A DNA stretch of 64,000 nucleotides, from the NCBI RefSeq assembly GCF_000963255.1, contig NZ_JYOV01000014.1:78220-142219 (forward strand). Reading direction: 5' to 3'. Positions 8,755 through 19,113 of the stretch are shown in pieces. This DNA is from Streptococcus infantis (lineage in GTDB: Bacteria; Bacillota; Bacilli; Lactobacillales; Streptococcaceae). Under the pieces are notes generated by a model, which did not search any database, was not told the origin of the DNA, and worked only from the letters and a program-made list of their open reading frames with translations. A program made the position numbers and the translations under genes. Numbering within the stretch: the first letter of the stretch is position 1; each line of letters begins with the position of its first letter.

Positions 8755-9414
8755 TCAATTCAAGGTTCTCTTATCCATATTTGGCAAAGAGAGCTTGAAC
8801 TTAATAATACAAAGTCGAATCACAAAGCCAACTATCGAGAGAATGATAAAGGCAGTAATTCTTGGAAAGTGAAGGACAAATGCTAGCCAGTAATAAATAA
8901 CTCCAATTACGAAAGATAGAAGGGCATAGATATCTTCTTTTAGAACACTTGGAACTTCATTTATAAGGAGATCTCGGATAATACCTCCACCGGCTCCTGT
9001 TAGACAAGCCAAAATCCCTGCAGACATTAGATTTAGCTTACTATCCACCAAGGCTGTCGCTCCAATCAAGGAGAAGATAATCAACCCAATGGAGTCAAAG
9101 ATGAGATAGGCTTCTCTCAACCACTTATAGAACTTTTTATCATGACTGGCATTGGCCTGTTTTGAAGTCACAAAGACATACATGATAACAGCTACTAGGA
9201 TAGAGACATAAATGGGGCTAGGATCTGCTAGAGAAGCTGGAAAGCGACTAATAATGGAATCTCTTAGGATTCCTCCGCCTACTGCAGTTACAATTGCCAA
9301 TAAACTGATTCCAAAAATATCTAAACGTTTACCAAATCCTTTGATGGCTCCTGAAGCAGCAAAGGCTATAGTTCCAATATAATTACAGATCATTAGGAAT
9401 AGATCAAAATCCAT
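8755..9414 (-). CDS. TRIC-type membrane protein (UPF0126/YadS family)
   Basis: 219 residues, about seven membrane segments, made of two homologous halves. Each half carries the glycine-rich signature: AVGGGILRD in the first and GAGGGIIRD in the second. This is the PF03458 family, related to trimeric intracellular cation channels and sometimes annotated as a glycine transporter; the physiological cargo is uncertain. GAGGAG sits 6 nt before the ATG. It lies 86 bp downstream of smc in the same direction and ends in its own terminator. Confidence 0.85.
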   Translation of the reverse strand: MDFDLFLMICNYIGTIAFAASGAIKGFGKRLDIFGISLLAIVTAVGGGILRDSIISRFPASLADPSPIYVSILVAVIMYVFVTSKQANASHDKKFYKWLREAYLIFDSIGLIIFSLIGATALVDSKLNLMSAGILACLTGAGGGIIRDLLINEVPSVLKEDIYALLSFVIGVIYYWLAFVLHFPRITAFIILSIVGFVIRLCIIKFKLSLPNMDKRTLN

Positions 9415-9500
9415 ATAAGCTCCTCAAATTATTTTGTAACCCTTCCGACTTCTTGAAGGTCATTTAAATGCTTAGATAAAAAATTTGTAATGAGCACTAA

Positions 9501-12500
9501 CTAAGCATCCATATTCTCTAAATCTTTTAGTTTTACAGAGACAATCTTAGATACACCAGATTCTTGCATGGTCACCCCATAGATAGAGTCTGCAGCTGCC
9601 ATTGTACCCTTACGGTGAGTAACGACGATAAACTGGCTGTCTTTATCAAATCGATTGAGATAATCACCAAAACGCTTAACGTTAGCCTCATCGAGTGCGG
9701 CCTCTACCTCATCTAGGATTACAAATGGAATGGTCTTAACACGGATGATTGAGAAAAGCAAAGCTAGAGCTGACAGGGCCTTCTCTCCACCACTCATGAG
9801 GTTGAGGGATTGGATTTTCTTACCTGGTGGTTGCACAGAGATTTCGACACCCGCTGTCAATAAATCTCCTTCTGTCAGGATTAGGTCTGCTTGACCACCA
9901 CCAAACATCTGCTTGAAGGTCACCTTAAAGGACTCACGAATAGCTTCAAACGTAGACTTGAAGCGCTCTTTCACTTCGTCATTCATCTCTGTAATGGTCT
10001 CAAGAAGTAAGTTTTTAGCAGAAAGAATATCGTCACGCTGACTATTCAAGAACTCTAAGCGTTCGTGTACTTCGTCAAACTGTTCAATGGCATCCAAATT
10101 AACAGGACCAAGTGAACGAATGGATTTTTCCAAATCCTTAACCTTTTGTTCAGCGACAGCCAAGTCTTCCAATTGGTTGGCTTGTTCTAATGCTTCTGTA
10201 TAACTAATCTGGTATTCTTCAGTCAGTTGACCTTGAAGATAGCGAAGGCGGTCTGTAATCTTCTCTTTAGTCGCTTCCGCTCGGGTTTGCTTTCGAATCC
10301 ATTCTTCATTTTGCTGACGAGCTTGTTCTAAATGACTAGCAATATCATCCAATTGACCTTCAATATCATCTAGTTCAAACTGCTTACGAATGAGTCCTTG
10401 TTGAATTTCTTCCTTTTGACTCTTAGCTTCTGCTTCCTGCTTGGCCAAAAGTTCTGTATCAACTTTTTCAAGATTGTCTACTTTTTCTTGCAAAAGACGT
10501 TCAATCTCTTCTTGTTCAATATTGAGGTTCTCAAGTTCTTTATTGATCCGTTCAATATCAGCAACTTCATATCGCTTCTGTCCAAGCATTTCTGTTTTGA
10601 GCAGACGCTCTTGAGAAAGTTTTTCCTGTAAGTTTTGATAGCGTTCCTGAATAGCATTTTTATTGGACTTGATTTCTTCAATCTCAGATTCCAGCTTTTG
10701 CTTTTCGGTTGCAATAACTGCGAGACGTTCTTGGCATTTTTCTTTTTCAGCTTGCCAATCTCCACCTCTGAGATTAGTTAATTCTTGCTCCTGAAGTTTC
10801 AAGAGTGTCTCAAGTTCTTCGACTTGCTGGCATGTTTGTTGATAAGCAAGATACAAGCCTTGTTCCTGAATACGAGCCTGCTCTCCTTGGGATTTAATGG
10901 TCTCCAAAGTTTGAGTGAGAGTATTCAAAGCTTCTTGAACTAACTTCAAATTTTCTTCCTCTTGACGAAGGAGCTTCTCTTCTTGAGCGATTTCTTTTTG
11001 CAATTGCTCCAATTCAGGCTTGATGAAAATACTGTTATTTTGACGATTGGCACCTCCAGCATAAGAACCACCTGTTCGCAATTCTGTACCATCTAGCGTT
11101 ACCATTCGAACCTGATAACGTACCTTACGAGCTGCATCACGCGCATGCTCCACTGTATCAAAGATTGCTGTTGTAGCAAGCAAGTTTTTAAAAATAGCTT
11201 CAAGCTTAGCATCAAAGGTAACCAATTCATCTGCCATGCCAAGAAAACCTGGACTTGAGGCAATCACATCTTGATTCTGCCCAGAAATGCTACGTGCCTT
11301 AATGGTTGTCAAAGGTAGGAAGGTAGCGCGACCAGCTCGGTTTCTCTTAAGAAAATCGATGGCCTTTGTTGCTGCCTGTTCATCTTCAACGATAATGTGT
11401 TGGCTACTTGCACCAAGAGCAATTTCAAGTGCTGTCTGATAACGAACATCAAAGGTTAAATGTTCACTAACAGCTCCAACAATACCTCCTAGGCGATTTT
11501 TTTCTTGTAAAACACTCTTAACACCTGCATAAAAATTACTATGGTTTTTAAGAATGTTTTCCAAACTTTGTGCCTTGGCCTGCTTGTTTTTCAAACTATC
11601 TAAACGGTCAAAGAGTTGATTTTGCTGACTTTGATAAGCCTGCTTTTGTGCTTCTTCTTGCTTGGCATTGGTTTGATAGTCAGCGAGTAAGTTCTGTACT
11701 TCTTCTTTAGCTGATTTAAGGGCAGCTTCTTTCTCAGCAGCCTTGGACTTGGCAGAAGCCAATTGCTCCTTCAAGGATTCTAATTGTTCTTCTTGCTTTT
11801 GAGTTTGTTGGCGACTATTTTCAAGGTCATTTTCAATGCGTGTCAGCTGGTTAGACACATCAGCTTCTTCCTGCAGAAAGGCAACGAAGCGTTCACGCAG
11901 CTGCTCAATCATTTGGTCTGGATCATCAGAAAAAGCTAATAATTCTGCTTCTAGCTGATTGAGTTCCTTCGTATTGACCGCTAAATTTTCTTCTAACTGA
12001 TTTAGATTGGCTTCTTTTTCTTCCTTCTCTTGAATGAGAGCCTTTCTCTTTTCATCTAAACCAGCCAAACGTGCTTGAGCTTCTTGTTGATTGAGGGCAA
12101 CTTGCTCAGTTTCTAGTTTAGACAAAGCTAACTTACGTTCTAGATCACTGATTAAACTAGTCAAATCCATCAAGCTTGACTGATCTTTTGCCATCTCAGC
12201 CTGTAAATCATGACGTTTCTTTTTGAGAACTTGATTTTCTTCTTCTAAGTCTTGACGTTTTTGATAATAACCGGTTAAAAGTTCTTGGACTTGGTTTAAT
12301 TCTTCTTCTGTTAGATCCAATTCAGCCTTATTGGCTTGAATCTGAGCAACCAAAACGTCCAAGTAGATCGCTTTACGCTGACCGTCCAACTCCATAAATT
12401 TACGAGCTGTAGCTGCTTGCTTCTCCAAAGGCTTGATTTGATTGTCCAGCTCATAGATGATGTCTTCCAAACGATCCAAGTTGTCTTGAGTTTGTTGAAG

Positions 12501-13040
12501 CTTACTTTCCGTCTCTTTACGACGAGTTTTATACTTCAAAACTCCAGCCGCTTCTTCAAAGATAGCGCGACGTTCCTCAGGTTTAGAGTTAAAAATTTCT
12601 TCAACCTTCCCTTGGGAAATAATGGAGAAGGAATCACGTCCAAGTCCAGTATCCAAGAAAAGGTCATGGATATCACGGAGACGGACTTTTTTCCCGTCAA
12701 TCTTGTACTCACTATCTCCACTTCGATAGATGTGACGTTCAACTTTGATTTCCTGGCCTGCATCCTTGATAAAGCCATCTTGGTTATTCAAAGTAACAAT
12801 AACAGAAGCGTAGTTTAGAGGCTTCCGACTTTCTGTTCCTGCAAAGATGACATCAGGCATCTTCCCACCACGCAGACTCTTGACACTAGATTCACCAAGT
12901 GCCCAACGGAGGCTTTCAGTGATATTTGATTTCCCAGAGCCATTTGGTCCTACAACTGCCGTCACCCCTTGGTCAAAAACAACCTTGGTCTTGTCAGCAA
13001 AGGACTTAAACCCTTGGATCTCAATTTCCTTTAAATACAT
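9501..13040 (-). CDS. smc: Chromosome segregation protein SMC
   Basis: 1179 residues, the standard streptococcal length. The N-terminal Walker [10 protein letters not shown] is near residue 32; long coiled coils flank a hinge at roughly 500-640 (GIVGAVSEH region); the C-terminal head has the signature LMSGGEKA and Walker [18 protein letters not shown] dimers with ScpA/ScpB load near the origin and compact and resolve the chromosome. The start overlaps the end of rnc by 10 bp, giving an rnc-smc operon, the usual partner order in streptococci. Confidence 0.97.
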   Translation of the reverse strand: MYLKEIEIQGFKSFADKTKVVFDQGVTAVVGPNGSGKSNITESLRWALGESSVKSLRGGKMPDVIFAGTESRKPLNYASVIVTLNNQDGFIKDAGQEIKVERHIYRSGDSEYKIDGKKVRLRDIHDLFLDTGLGRDSFSIISQGKVEEIFNSKPEERRAIFEEAAGVLKYKTRRKETESKLQQTQDNLDRLEDIIYELDNQIKPLEKQAATARKFMELDGQRKAIYLDVLVAQIQANKAELDLTEEELNQVQELLTGYYQKRQDLEEENQVLKKKRHDLQAEMAKDQSSLMDLTSLISDLERKLALSKLETEQVALNQQEAQARLAGLDEKRKALIQEKEEKEANLNQLEENLAVNTKELNQLEAELLAFSDDPDQMIEQLRERFVAFLQEEADVSNQLTRIENDLENSRQQTQKQEEQLESLKEQLASAKSKAAEKEAALKSAKEEVQNLLADYQTNAKQEEAQKQAYQSQQNQLFDRLDSLKNKQAKAQSLENILKNHSNFYAGVKSVLQEKNRLGGIVGAVSEHLTFDVRYQTALEIALGASSQHIIVEDEQAATKAIDFLKRNRAGRATFLPLTTIKARSISGQNQDVIASSPGFLGMADELVTFDAKLEAIFKNLLATTAIFDTVEHARDAARKVRYQVRMVTLDGTELRTGGSYAGGANRQNNSIFIKPELEQLQKEIAQEEKLLRQEEENLKLVQEALNTLTQTLETIKSQGEQARIQEQGLYLAYQQTCQQVEELETLLKLQEQELTNLRGGDWQAEKEKCQERLAVIATEKQKLESEIEEIKSNKNAIQERYQNLQEKLSQERLLKTEMLGQKRYEVADIERINKELENLNIEQEEIERLLQEKVDNLEKVDTELLAKQEAEAKSQKEEIQQGLIRKQFELDDIEGQLDDIASHLEQARQQNEEWIRKQTRAEATKEKITDRLRYLQGQLTEEYQISYTEALEQANQLEDLAVAEQKVKDLEKSIRSLGPVNLDAIEQFDEVHERLEFLNSQRDDILSAKNLLLETITEMNDEVKERFKSTFEAIRESFKVTFKQMFGGGQADLILTEGDLLTAGVEISVQPPGKKIQSLNLMSGGEKALSALALLFSIIRVKTIPFVILDEVEAALDEANVKRFGDYLNRFDKDSQFIVVTHRKGTMAAADSIYGVTMQESGVSKIVSVKLKDLENMDA

Positions 13041-13729
13041 GAATCCAGCCCTTTCTCAACTGCATTTTTAGCGGCTTCCTGCTCGGCCAATTTTTTAGAG
13101 CGTCCTTTACCTGAACCTAGACTTTGTCCCTCAACAAGGACTTCAACCTCAAACATCTTATCATGGGCTGGCCCAATCTCTGAAATCACCTGATAACGAA
13201 TATCAACATCTCCATTAACTTGGAGCAATTCTTGCAGATGAGTCTTATAATCCTTGATCATCTCAAAATCGCCAGCTTCAACCTTAGGAATCATGACTTG
13301 GTAGATAAAGGTTTTTACAGTCTTTATATCCTTGTCTAAAAGCAGAGCACCCAAAAAGGCTTCAAAGGCGTCGCCCAAGATCGTGTCTCGGTTACGACCA
13401 CCAGACTTTTCCTCCCCCTTACCAAGCTTGATAAACTGGTCAAACTGACAATCACGGGCAAAACCAGCCAAACTCTCCTCACGGACAATCATAGCTCGTA
13501 GTTTTGACAGGTCCCCTTCTGGTTTTTTAGGGTATTTTTTAAACAGATATTCTGAAATTAATAATTGCAGAACAGCGTCTCCTAAAAATTCCAAGCGTTC
13601 GTTGTGTGAAATTTTTAAGAGGCGGTGCTCATTGGCATAACTGGTATGGGTAAAAGCTGTTTCAAGTAAGCTTTTATCTGTAAAAACAAGCTCAAAACGG
13701 TCTTGTAACACTGATTCTAATTCTTTCAT
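13031..13729 (-). CDS. rnc: Ribonuclease III
   Basis: 232 residues. The catalytic signature [14 protein letters not shown] lies at 43-56, a second acidic cluster [15 protein letters not shown] near 114-128, and a double-stranded-RNA-binding domain occupies residues ~157-228. Cleaves double-stranded RNA, including rRNA precursors. AGAGGT ribosome site before the ATG. Two TATAAT boxes lie upstream on the minus strand (13749-13754 and 13764-13769). Overlaps smc by 10 bp. Confidence 0.96.
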   Translation of the reverse strand: MKELESVLQDRFELVFTDKSLLETAFTHTSYANEHRLLKISHNERLEFLGDAVLQLLISEYLFKKYPKKPEGDLSKLRAMIVREESLAGFARDCQFDQFIKLGKGEEKSGGRNRDTILGDAFEAFLGALLLDKDIKTVKTFIYQVMIPKVEAGDFEMIKDYKTHLQELLQVNGDVDIRYQVISEIGPAHDKMFEVEVLVEGQSLGSGKGRSKKLAEQEAAKNAVEKGLDSCI

Positions 13730-13866
13730 AACTACCTCTTTCTAAATCATTATAATCCTATCCATTATATCAAAAAAAGGCTTCATAGTCAGAAAAGAAC
13801 AGTGAAAAGCTTATTTTCTAACTTCTAGCTAAAATCAGCCCCCAGCTAGCGGATTGGGCTTTTTTT

Positions 13867-13882
13867 TGGTATAATAAATCTT
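13867..13882 (+). promoter_or_regulatory. Extended -10 promoter of ylxM, predicted to give a leaderless mRNA
   Basis: TGGTATAAT at 13867-13875 is followed by only 7 nt before the ATG at 13883, so transcription should start at or next to the start codon. A GC-rich hairpin with a T run (13836-13867) lies directly upstream. Confidence 0.6.
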
Positions 13883-14215
13883 ATGGAAATTGAAAAAACC
13901 AATCGAATGAATGCTCTGTTTGAATTTTATGCAGCCCTTTTGACTGATAAGCAGATGAACTATATCGAACTATACTATGCTGATGACTATAGTTTAGCTG
14001 AAATCGCTGAAGAATTCGGTGTCAGTCGCCAGGCCGTTTATGATAATATCAAACGAACTGAAAAGATTCTGGAAGACTATGAGATGAAACTCCATATGTA
14101 CTCTGACTACATTGTTCGCAGTCAGATTTTTGATCAGATTTTGGAGCGTTATCCAGAGGATACTTTTCTGCAAGAGCAAATTGAGATTTTGACCAGTATT
14201 GATAATAGGGAGTAA
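13883..14215 (+). CDS. ylxM: YlxM-family helix-turn-helix protein
   Basis: 110 residues. Residues ~15-70 form a sigma-70 region 4-like helix-turn-helix ([18 protein letters not shown]). YlxM genes precede ffh in many Firmicutes and the protein is thought to modulate the SRP pathway. No Shine-Dalgarno sequence is present: the ATG lies 7 nt after the -10 box, so it is predicted to be translated from a leaderless transcript. An alternative start would be Met9, also without a ribosome site. Followed by a small gene and ffh in tight succession. Confidence 0.88.
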   Translation: MEIEKTNRMNALFEFYAALLTDKQMNYIELYYADDYSLAEIAEEFGVSRQAVYDNIKRTEKILEDYEMKLHMYSDYIVRSQIFDQILERYPEDTFLQEQIEILTSIDNRE

Positions 14216-14217
14216 TC

Positions 14218-14433
14218 ATGGAAAATCTTGTCGTCTATAAAGGAATACCCTGTAAATTATTAGCTGCAGAGGAACCATTTCCTAGACGACTACAGATTAT
14301 CTCGCCCAATGATATATCCAAAGCTATGCAAATAGGTTTTAGCTGTTGGGGATATCCAAATGAAATCATGAAAGAAGTCACAACCGAAGAACTAGAGAGT
14401 TTGCAACATTTCGGACGATTTCCACTGAATTGA
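14218..14433 (+). CDS. Small conserved-looking protein of unknown function
   Basis: 71 residues, starting 2 nt after the ylxM stop with GGGAG overlapping the ylxM end as ribosome site, and 17 nt before ffh. No membrane segment or motif that I recognise; it contains a single Trp in a CWGYPNE segment and an acidic C-terminal helix. Its tight position inside the ylxM-ffh operon supports a real gene. Function unknown. Confidence 0.72.
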   Translation: MENLVVYKGIPCKLLAAEEPFPRRLQIISPNDISKAMQIGFSCWGYPNEIMKEVTTEELESLQHFGRFPLN

Positions 14434-14450
14434 AAAAATAGGAGAAAAAT

Positions 14451-16016
14451 ATGGCATTTGAAAATTTAACAGAACGTTTGCAGAACGTTTTTAAAAACCT
14501 ACGTAAAAAAGGAAAAATTACAGAGAGCGATATCCAGGAAGCGACCAAGGAAATTCGTCTGGCACTTTTAGAAGCCGACGTTGCTCTGCCAGTTGTTAAG
14601 GACTTTATCAAAAAAGTTCGCGAACGTGCGATCGGGCATGAAGTCATTGATACCCTCAATCCAGCTCAACAAATCATTAAGATTGTCAATGAAGAATTAA
14701 CAGAAATCCTTGGTTCAGACACAGCTGAGATTATCAAGTCACCAAAAATCCCAACCATTATCATGATGGTCGGTTTGCAGGGGGCCGGTAAAACAACTTT
14801 TGCAGGTAAACTTGCTAATAAACTCAAAAAGGAAGAGGATGCTCGTCCTTTAATGATTGCAGCCGATATCTATCGTCCTGCTGCTATTGACCAGTTGAAA
14901 ACACTGGGACAACAAATTGATGTTCCCGTCTTTGCTCTTGGTACAGAAGTTCCTGCAGTTGAGATTGTTCGCCAAGGTTTGGAGCAAGCCAAAGCCAACC
15001 ATAACGACTATGTCTTGATTGATACGGCCGGTCGTTTGCAAATTGATGAACTTCTCATGAATGAGCTCCGTGATGTTAAAGCACTTGCTCAACCAAATGA
15101 GATTCTCTTGGTCATCGATGCCATGATTGGTCAGGAAGCTGCAAACGTTGCGCGTGAATTTAACGCTCAGTTGGAAGTGACTGGTGTCATCCTTACAAAG
15201 ATTGATGGTGATACTCGTGGTGGTGCTGCCCTTTCTGTTCGTCACATCACTGGAAAACCAATCAAGTTCACGGGTACTGGTGAAAAGATTACCGATATCG
15301 AAACCTTCCACCCAGACCGTATGGCTAGCCGTATTCTCGGTATGGGGGATATGCTGACTCTGATTGAGAAAGCTTCCCAAGAATACGATGAACAAAAAGC
15401 CATTGAAATGGCTGAAAAGATGCGAGAAAACACCTTTGATTTCAACGATTTCATCGATCAGTTGGATCAGGTGCAAAATATGGGACCAATGGAAGATTTG
15501 CTCAAGATGATTCCAGGAATGGCCAACAATCCTGCCCTTCAAAATATGAAGGTGGATGAAAAACAAATTGCTCGCAAACGTGCCATCGTCTCTTCTATGA
15601 CTCCTGAAGAACGTGAAAACCCAGACTTGCTTACTCCAAGTCGCCGTCGTCGTATCGCTGCCGGTTCTGGTAATACCTTTATCGAAGTCAACAAGTTCAT
15701 CAAGGACTTCAACCAAGCTAAACAACTCATGCAAGGTGTCATGTCGGGTGACATGAACAAGATGATGAAACAGATGGGCATCAACCCTAACAACCTTCCT
15801 AAAAATATGCCTGGAGGTATGGATATGTCAGCCCTTGAAGGTATGATGGGACAAGGTGGTATGCCTGACTTGTCAGCTCTTGGAGGAGCAGGAATGCCTG
15901 ATATGAGCCAGATGTTCGGTGGAGGTCTCAAGGGCAAAATCGGTGAATTTGCTATGAAGCAATCCATGAAACGCATGGCCAATAAAATGAAAAAAGCTAA
16001 GAAAAAACGCAAATAA
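14451..16016 (+). CDS. ffh: Signal recognition particle protein Ffh
   Basis: 521 residues. NG GTPase domain with G1 GLQGAGKTT near residue 108, DIYRPAAIDQL, DTAGRLQ and TKIDGDTRGG; then the methionine-rich M domain (residues ~300-440) that holds the signal peptide and 4.5S/scRNA, including the SRRRRIAAGSG RNA-binding segment. A Gly/Met-rich tail with repeated GGM/PDMS units precedes a lysine-rich C-terminus. GGAGAA ribosome site. Works with FtsY (3864-5309). Confidence 0.97.
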   Translation: MAFENLTERLQNVFKNLRKKGKITESDIQEATKEIRLALLEADVALPVVKDFIKKVRERAIGHEVIDTLNPAQQIIKIVNEELTEILGSDTAEIIKSPKIPTIIMMVGLQGAGKTTFAGKLANKLKKEEDARPLMIAADIYRPAAIDQLKTLGQQIDVPVFALGTEVPAVEIVRQGLEQAKANHNDYVLIDTAGRLQIDELLMNELRDVKALAQPNEILLVIDAMIGQEAANVAREFNAQLEVTGVILTKIDGDTRGGAALSVRHITGKPIKFTGTGEKITDIETFHPDRMASRILGMGDMLTLIEKASQEYDEQKAIEMAEKMRENTFDFNDFIDQLDQVQNMGPMEDLLKMIPGMANNPALQNMKVDEKQIARKRAIVSSMTPEERENPDLLTPSRRRRIAAGSGNTFIEVNKFIKDFNQAKQLMQGVMSGDMNKMMKQMGINPNNLPKNMPGGMDMSALEGMMGQGGMPDLSALGGAGMPDMSQMFGGGLKGKIGEFAMKQSMKRMANKMKKAKKKRK

Positions 16017-16042
16017 AAGGGACTCGCTTGAGTCCTTTTTTT
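16016..16042. terminator. Terminator between ffh and rluD
   Basis: AAAGGGACTC (16016-16025), loop GCTT, GAGTCCTTTT with a T run; it also overlaps the rluD stop and may serve both directions. Confidence 0.8.
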
Positions 16043-16931
16043 AGTTATTTCGAAGTTTTTCCAGAGTCTCTTTAAAGATATCTGGGATTTCGGAAGTAAA
16101 TTCCATGGTTTTCCCTGTTCTTGGATGGGTAAATCCAAGTGTCTTGGCATGGAGAAATTGTCCATGCCCCTTCAGAGTTTTACGAGGACCATAAACCTCA
16201 TCCCCAGCGACAGGATGACCGATGTAAGCCATGTGTACACGGATTTGGTGAGTTCTTCCAGTTTCCAGTTGCAATTCCAGCAAGGTATAATCACCAAAGC
16301 GCTCCAAGACTTGGAAACGTGTCACTGCTGGTTTACCTTTGGCAGTCACAGCTTGTTTCTTGCGGTCTTTTTCACTTCGTCCGATTGGTGCTTCAATCAC
16401 ACCACGGTCATTTGGAAGATTTCCATGAACAATAGCCCAATATTTGCGAAGAGACTTCTTATCCTTCAATTCTTGAGCCAGTGCTAAATGGGCATCATCG
16501 TTTTTAGCAATCATCAAGAGTCCAGATGTATCTTTATCAATACGATGGACAATCCCTGGACGCAAGACACCATTGATGCCTGATAGGTCCTTGATGTGGT
16601 ACATAAGGGCGTTAACCAAGGTACCACTGGTATGTCCAGCACTTGGATGAACAACCATCCCTTGAGGTTTATTGACTACTGCTACATCCTCATCTTGATA
16701 AATGATTTCTAGAGGAATATCTTCAGCTACATACTCCAAAACTTCTGGTTCTGGCACCTGATAAGTAACGACATCGCCCTCTTGAACCGTATACTTGGCT
16801 TTTTTGACCTGACCATTAACCAAGACTTGACCTGATTTGATTTGTTCATTGGCGAGACTTCGCGACAGTTCTGTTAAATCTGACAAAGCCTTATCTAAGC
16901 GTAGTCCACCTGTTTCAATTTTAATTTCCAT
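16041..16931 (-). CDS. rluD: Ribosomal large-subunit pseudouridine synthase, RluD family
   Basis: 296 residues. N-terminal S4 RNA-binding domain (residues ~12-75), then the RluA-type catalytic domain with motif [11 protein letters not shown], whose Asp is the catalytic residue. RluD-family enzymes make pseudouridines in helix 69 of 23S rRNA; exact sites here are inferred. Overlaps lspA by 11 bp, last gene of the cpsY-lspA-rluD unit. Confidence 0.92.
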   Translation of the reverse strand: MEIKIETGGLRLDKALSDLTELSRSLANEQIKSGQVLVNGQVKKAKYTVQEGDVVTYQVPEPEVLEYVAEDIPLEIIYQDEDVAVVNKPQGMVVHPSAGHTSGTLVNALMYHIKDLSGINGVLRPGIVHRIDKDTSGLLMIAKNDDAHLALAQELKDKKSLRKYWAIVHGNLPNDRGVIEAPIGRSEKDRKKQAVTAKGKPAVTRFQVLERFGDYTLLELQLETGRTHQIRVHMAYIGHPVAGDEVYGPRKTLKGHGQFLHAKTLGFTHPRTGKTMEFTSEIPDIFKETLEKLRNN

Positions 16932-17382
16932 TCATTTCCTCTTTTAGCATTGCAAGCAATAATACAATCACTCCGACCGTCAGATAGCTATCAGCCACAT
17001 TGAATATGGCAAAATTAACAAAGTCTAAGTGAAACATATCCACGACAAAGCCTTGACTGACGCGATCAATAAAGTTTCCAAGACCACCTGCAATAATCAA
17101 AACCAATCCAAAGACTGTCCAGAAGGAATCTTCCATATGCTTGAGCAGATACCAGATTGCCCCTGCCATAACTACTAGAGTTATCACGGCAAAAAACCAC
17201 TGTTGATCTTGAAGTATTGAAAAGGCTGCTCCCCTATTTTGCAGATATGTTAGACTGACGATATTTGGGATCCATGACTTGATTTCACCAAGAGCAATAT
17301 TTTGAACGACGTACGCCTTTACCAATTGATCTAAGACAATCAAGGCTGTTATAATCCCTGCTACTATTCCTCTTTTTTTCAT
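16921..17382 (-). CDS. lspA: Lipoprotein signal peptidase (signal peptidase II)
   Basis: 153 residues, four membrane segments. The two catalytic aspartates are in NFIDR and FNVADS, the conserved family motifs. It cleaves the signal peptide of lipidated prolipoproteins; Lgt, which adds the lipid, is encoded at 52313-53101. Overlaps both neighbours by a few bases (4 bp with the regulator, 11 bp with rluD). Confidence 0.96.
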   Translation of the reverse strand: MKKRGIVAGIITALIVLDQLVKAYVVQNIALGEIKSWIPNIVSLTYLQNRGAAFSILQDQQWFFAVITLVVMAGAIWYLLKHMEDSFWTVFGLVLIIAGGLGNFIDRVSQGFVVDMFHLDFVNFAIFNVADSYLTVGVIVLLLAMLKEEMNGN

Positions 17383-18287
17383 GCTTTCCTCTTCTGATCA
17401 AAATACTCTTGCATAACCTCTACAAATAAAGTCCCTGCTTGGCTCAAGTCTACTTCCTCACGTTTCACATAAACCATGCGATTATTGAGATTATCATTTA
17501 GCGGAATAACGGTGATCCCGTTCACACTATCGCTATCTAAGAATCCAGATCCAGTCGCATAAGCATTTGTTCTTTCAAGAATCCCATTTAAGGTAGCGCG
17601 GTCAGTTACGTTAAACATTTGAGAGCTAGCACTTGTATCTACAAAGTTCTCTGAGTAATAAAGATACTCATCCTTTTCTTGAGTGAAACGAACTGTTGGC
17701 AAATCAACTAAATCTTCCATGACCAACTCTTTTTTCTTAGCTAAGGGGTGACCTTCACGTAGATAAATGTGCGTTTGGAAAGGAATCAACTCAATCACTT
17801 CAAGGCCTAACTTTTCAACCCGTTGCATGATTCCTTTTTGGTTTTGATTGTTGAGGTAGATAATTCCAATCTCACTATGTCCTTGAGCTACTTCATCTAA
17901 AATCTGAACAGTTGTAGATTCAAAGATACGGAAATTTTTATAGTCAGGATATTGTTGCGAAAAAGCTGTAATGGTTGGTGGTAAGAAATCATAGTGCTGG
18001 CTGGCTATTGAAAACTCATCTTTTTCCTCTTCGGGATTAGCATACTGATTTTGGAAAACATCAAATCCTTTAACCAGCTCTTGTGCCTTTTCATAAAATT
18101 CCATCCCTCGACGTGTAAGAAAAGTTCCTGAACTTGTTCTACGAAAAATCTTGAAGCCAAGCTCTTTTTCCAAGTCTCTTACAGAAATAGATAGACTGGG
18201 TTGGCTAACGTACATTTTCTCAGCCGCTTCACGAAAAGTACCACTATTAGCAATAGCTACAACGTAGCGTAATTGTTGAATATTCAT
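17379..18287 (-). CDS. cpsY: LysR-family regulator, CpsY/MtaR type
   Basis: 302 residues from the ATG at 18287, preceded by AAGGAG; an upstream in-frame start at 18344 lacks a ribosome site. Residues 1-60 are the winged helix-turn-helix ([18 protein letters not shown]) and the rest is a LysR substrate-binding fold. A LysR gene in front of lspA-rluD is the streptococcal cpsY/mtaR context; that regulator is linked to methionine transport genes and surface properties in other streptococci. Effector not shown by sequence. Confidence 0.8.
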   Translation of the reverse strand: MNIQQLRYVVAIANSGTFREAAEKMYVSQPSLSISVRDLEKELGFKIFRRTSSGTFLTRRGMEFYEKAQELVKGFDVFQNQYANPEEEKDEFSIASQHYDFLPPTITAFSQQYPDYKNFRIFESTTVQILDEVAQGHSEIGIIYLNNQNQKGIMQRVEKLGLEVIELIPFQTHIYLREGHPLAKKKELVMEDLVDLPTVRFTQEKDEYLYYSENFVDTSASSQMFNVTDRATLNGILERTNAYATGSGFLDSDSVNGITVIPLNDNLNNRMVYVKREEVDLSQAGTLFVEVMQEYFDQKRKA

Positions 18288-18314
18288 GATTTCTCCTTCG
18301 ATTTCTATCTTATC

Positions 18315-18323
18315 ATTATACCA
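18315..18323 (-). promoter_or_regulatory. Extended -10 promoter of cpsY-lspA-rluD
   Basis: Minus strand TGGTATAAT, 27 bp upstream of the cpsY start codon. Confidence 0.6.
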
Positions 18324-18379
18324 TAAATCAAGCCTATCTAACAAAGGAAAATCATAAGACAGTTACTTCTAAGAAAAGC

Positions 18380-18428
18380 AAACAAAAAACACCTTTTAAG
18401 GTAGATGAAATTCTAACCAAAAGGTGTT
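18380..18428 (-). terminator. Terminator after sodA
   Basis: AACACCTTTT (18388-18397) and AAAAGGTGTT (18419-18428) form a 10-bp stem; read leftwards it ends in TTTTTTG. Confidence 0.8.
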
Positions 18429-18438
18429 ATGTTCAATA

Positions 18439-19044
18439 TTATTTAGCTGCTGCGTAGAGTTCGTCTACTTTATTCCAGTTAATAACTGAGAAGAAAGCTT
18501 TGATATAGTCAGGACGAACGTTACGGTATTTCACGTAGTAAGCATGTTCCCAAACATCCAAGCCCAAGATTGGTTTTTTGCCTTCTGAGATTGGTGTGTC
18601 TTGGTTTGCTGTTGAAGTTACTTCAAGCTTACCTTCTTTGTTAACAACCAACCATGCCCATCCAGAACCAAAACGAGTTGTTGCTGCTGCAGTGAAGGCT
18701 GCTTGGAATTCTTCGAATGAACCGAAAGTTTCATCGATTGCTGCTGCAAGTTCTGCTGAAGGAGCTGTTTTTTCAGGAGTCATCAATTCCCAGAAAAGAG
18801 CGTGGTTCAAGTGTCCACCACCGTTGTTGATAAGCGCTTGACGGATATCAGCTGGGATAGATTCTACGTCAGCAAGCAAAGCTTCAAGGTCTTCACCGAT
18901 TTCAGGGTGTTTTTCAAGAGCTGCATTTGCATTGTTAACGTAAGTTTGGTGGTGTTTGTCATGGTGCAAGTGCATTGTTTCAGCATCGATGTATGGTTCT
19001 AATGCATCGTAAGCGTATGGAAGATCTGGTAAGATAATAGCCAT
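18439..19044 (-). CDS. sodA: Manganese superoxide dismutase
   Basis: 201 residues, the usual length. Metal ligands are visible: His27 in the HLHHDKHH segment, the His of GHLNHALFW, and Asp and His of DVWEHAYY. Streptococcal SodA uses Mn (Fe possible) and converts superoxide to hydrogen peroxide and oxygen. Single-gene unit with its own promoter (19076-19104) and terminator. Confidence 0.97.
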   Translation of the reverse strand: MAIILPDLPYAYDALEPYIDAETMHLHHDKHHQTYVNNANAALEKHPEIGEDLEALLADVESIPADIRQALINNGGGHLNHALFWELMTPEKTAPSAELAAAIDETFGSFEEFQAAFTAAATTRFGSGWAWLVVNKEGKLEVTSTANQDTPISEGKKPILGLDVWEHAYYVKYRNVRPDYIKAFFSVINWNKVDELYAAAK

Positions 19045-19075
19045 CTGTAATACCTCTTTTTCTTTCTATATAAAG

Positions 19076-19104
19076 ATGATAACGCAATCATCCTATTTTT
19101 TCAA
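19076..19104 (-). promoter_or_regulatory. sodA promoter
   Basis: TTGAAA (19104-19099), 17-bp spacer, TATCAT (19081-19076), about 32 bp before the start codon. Confidence 0.65.
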
Positions 19105-19113
19105 GTTATTTGC

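Noticed and set aside
19060..19100. GATGAT/ATCATC hairpin between holA and sodA as terminator
   Set aside because: Short stem, no T run, and it overlaps the sodA promoter.
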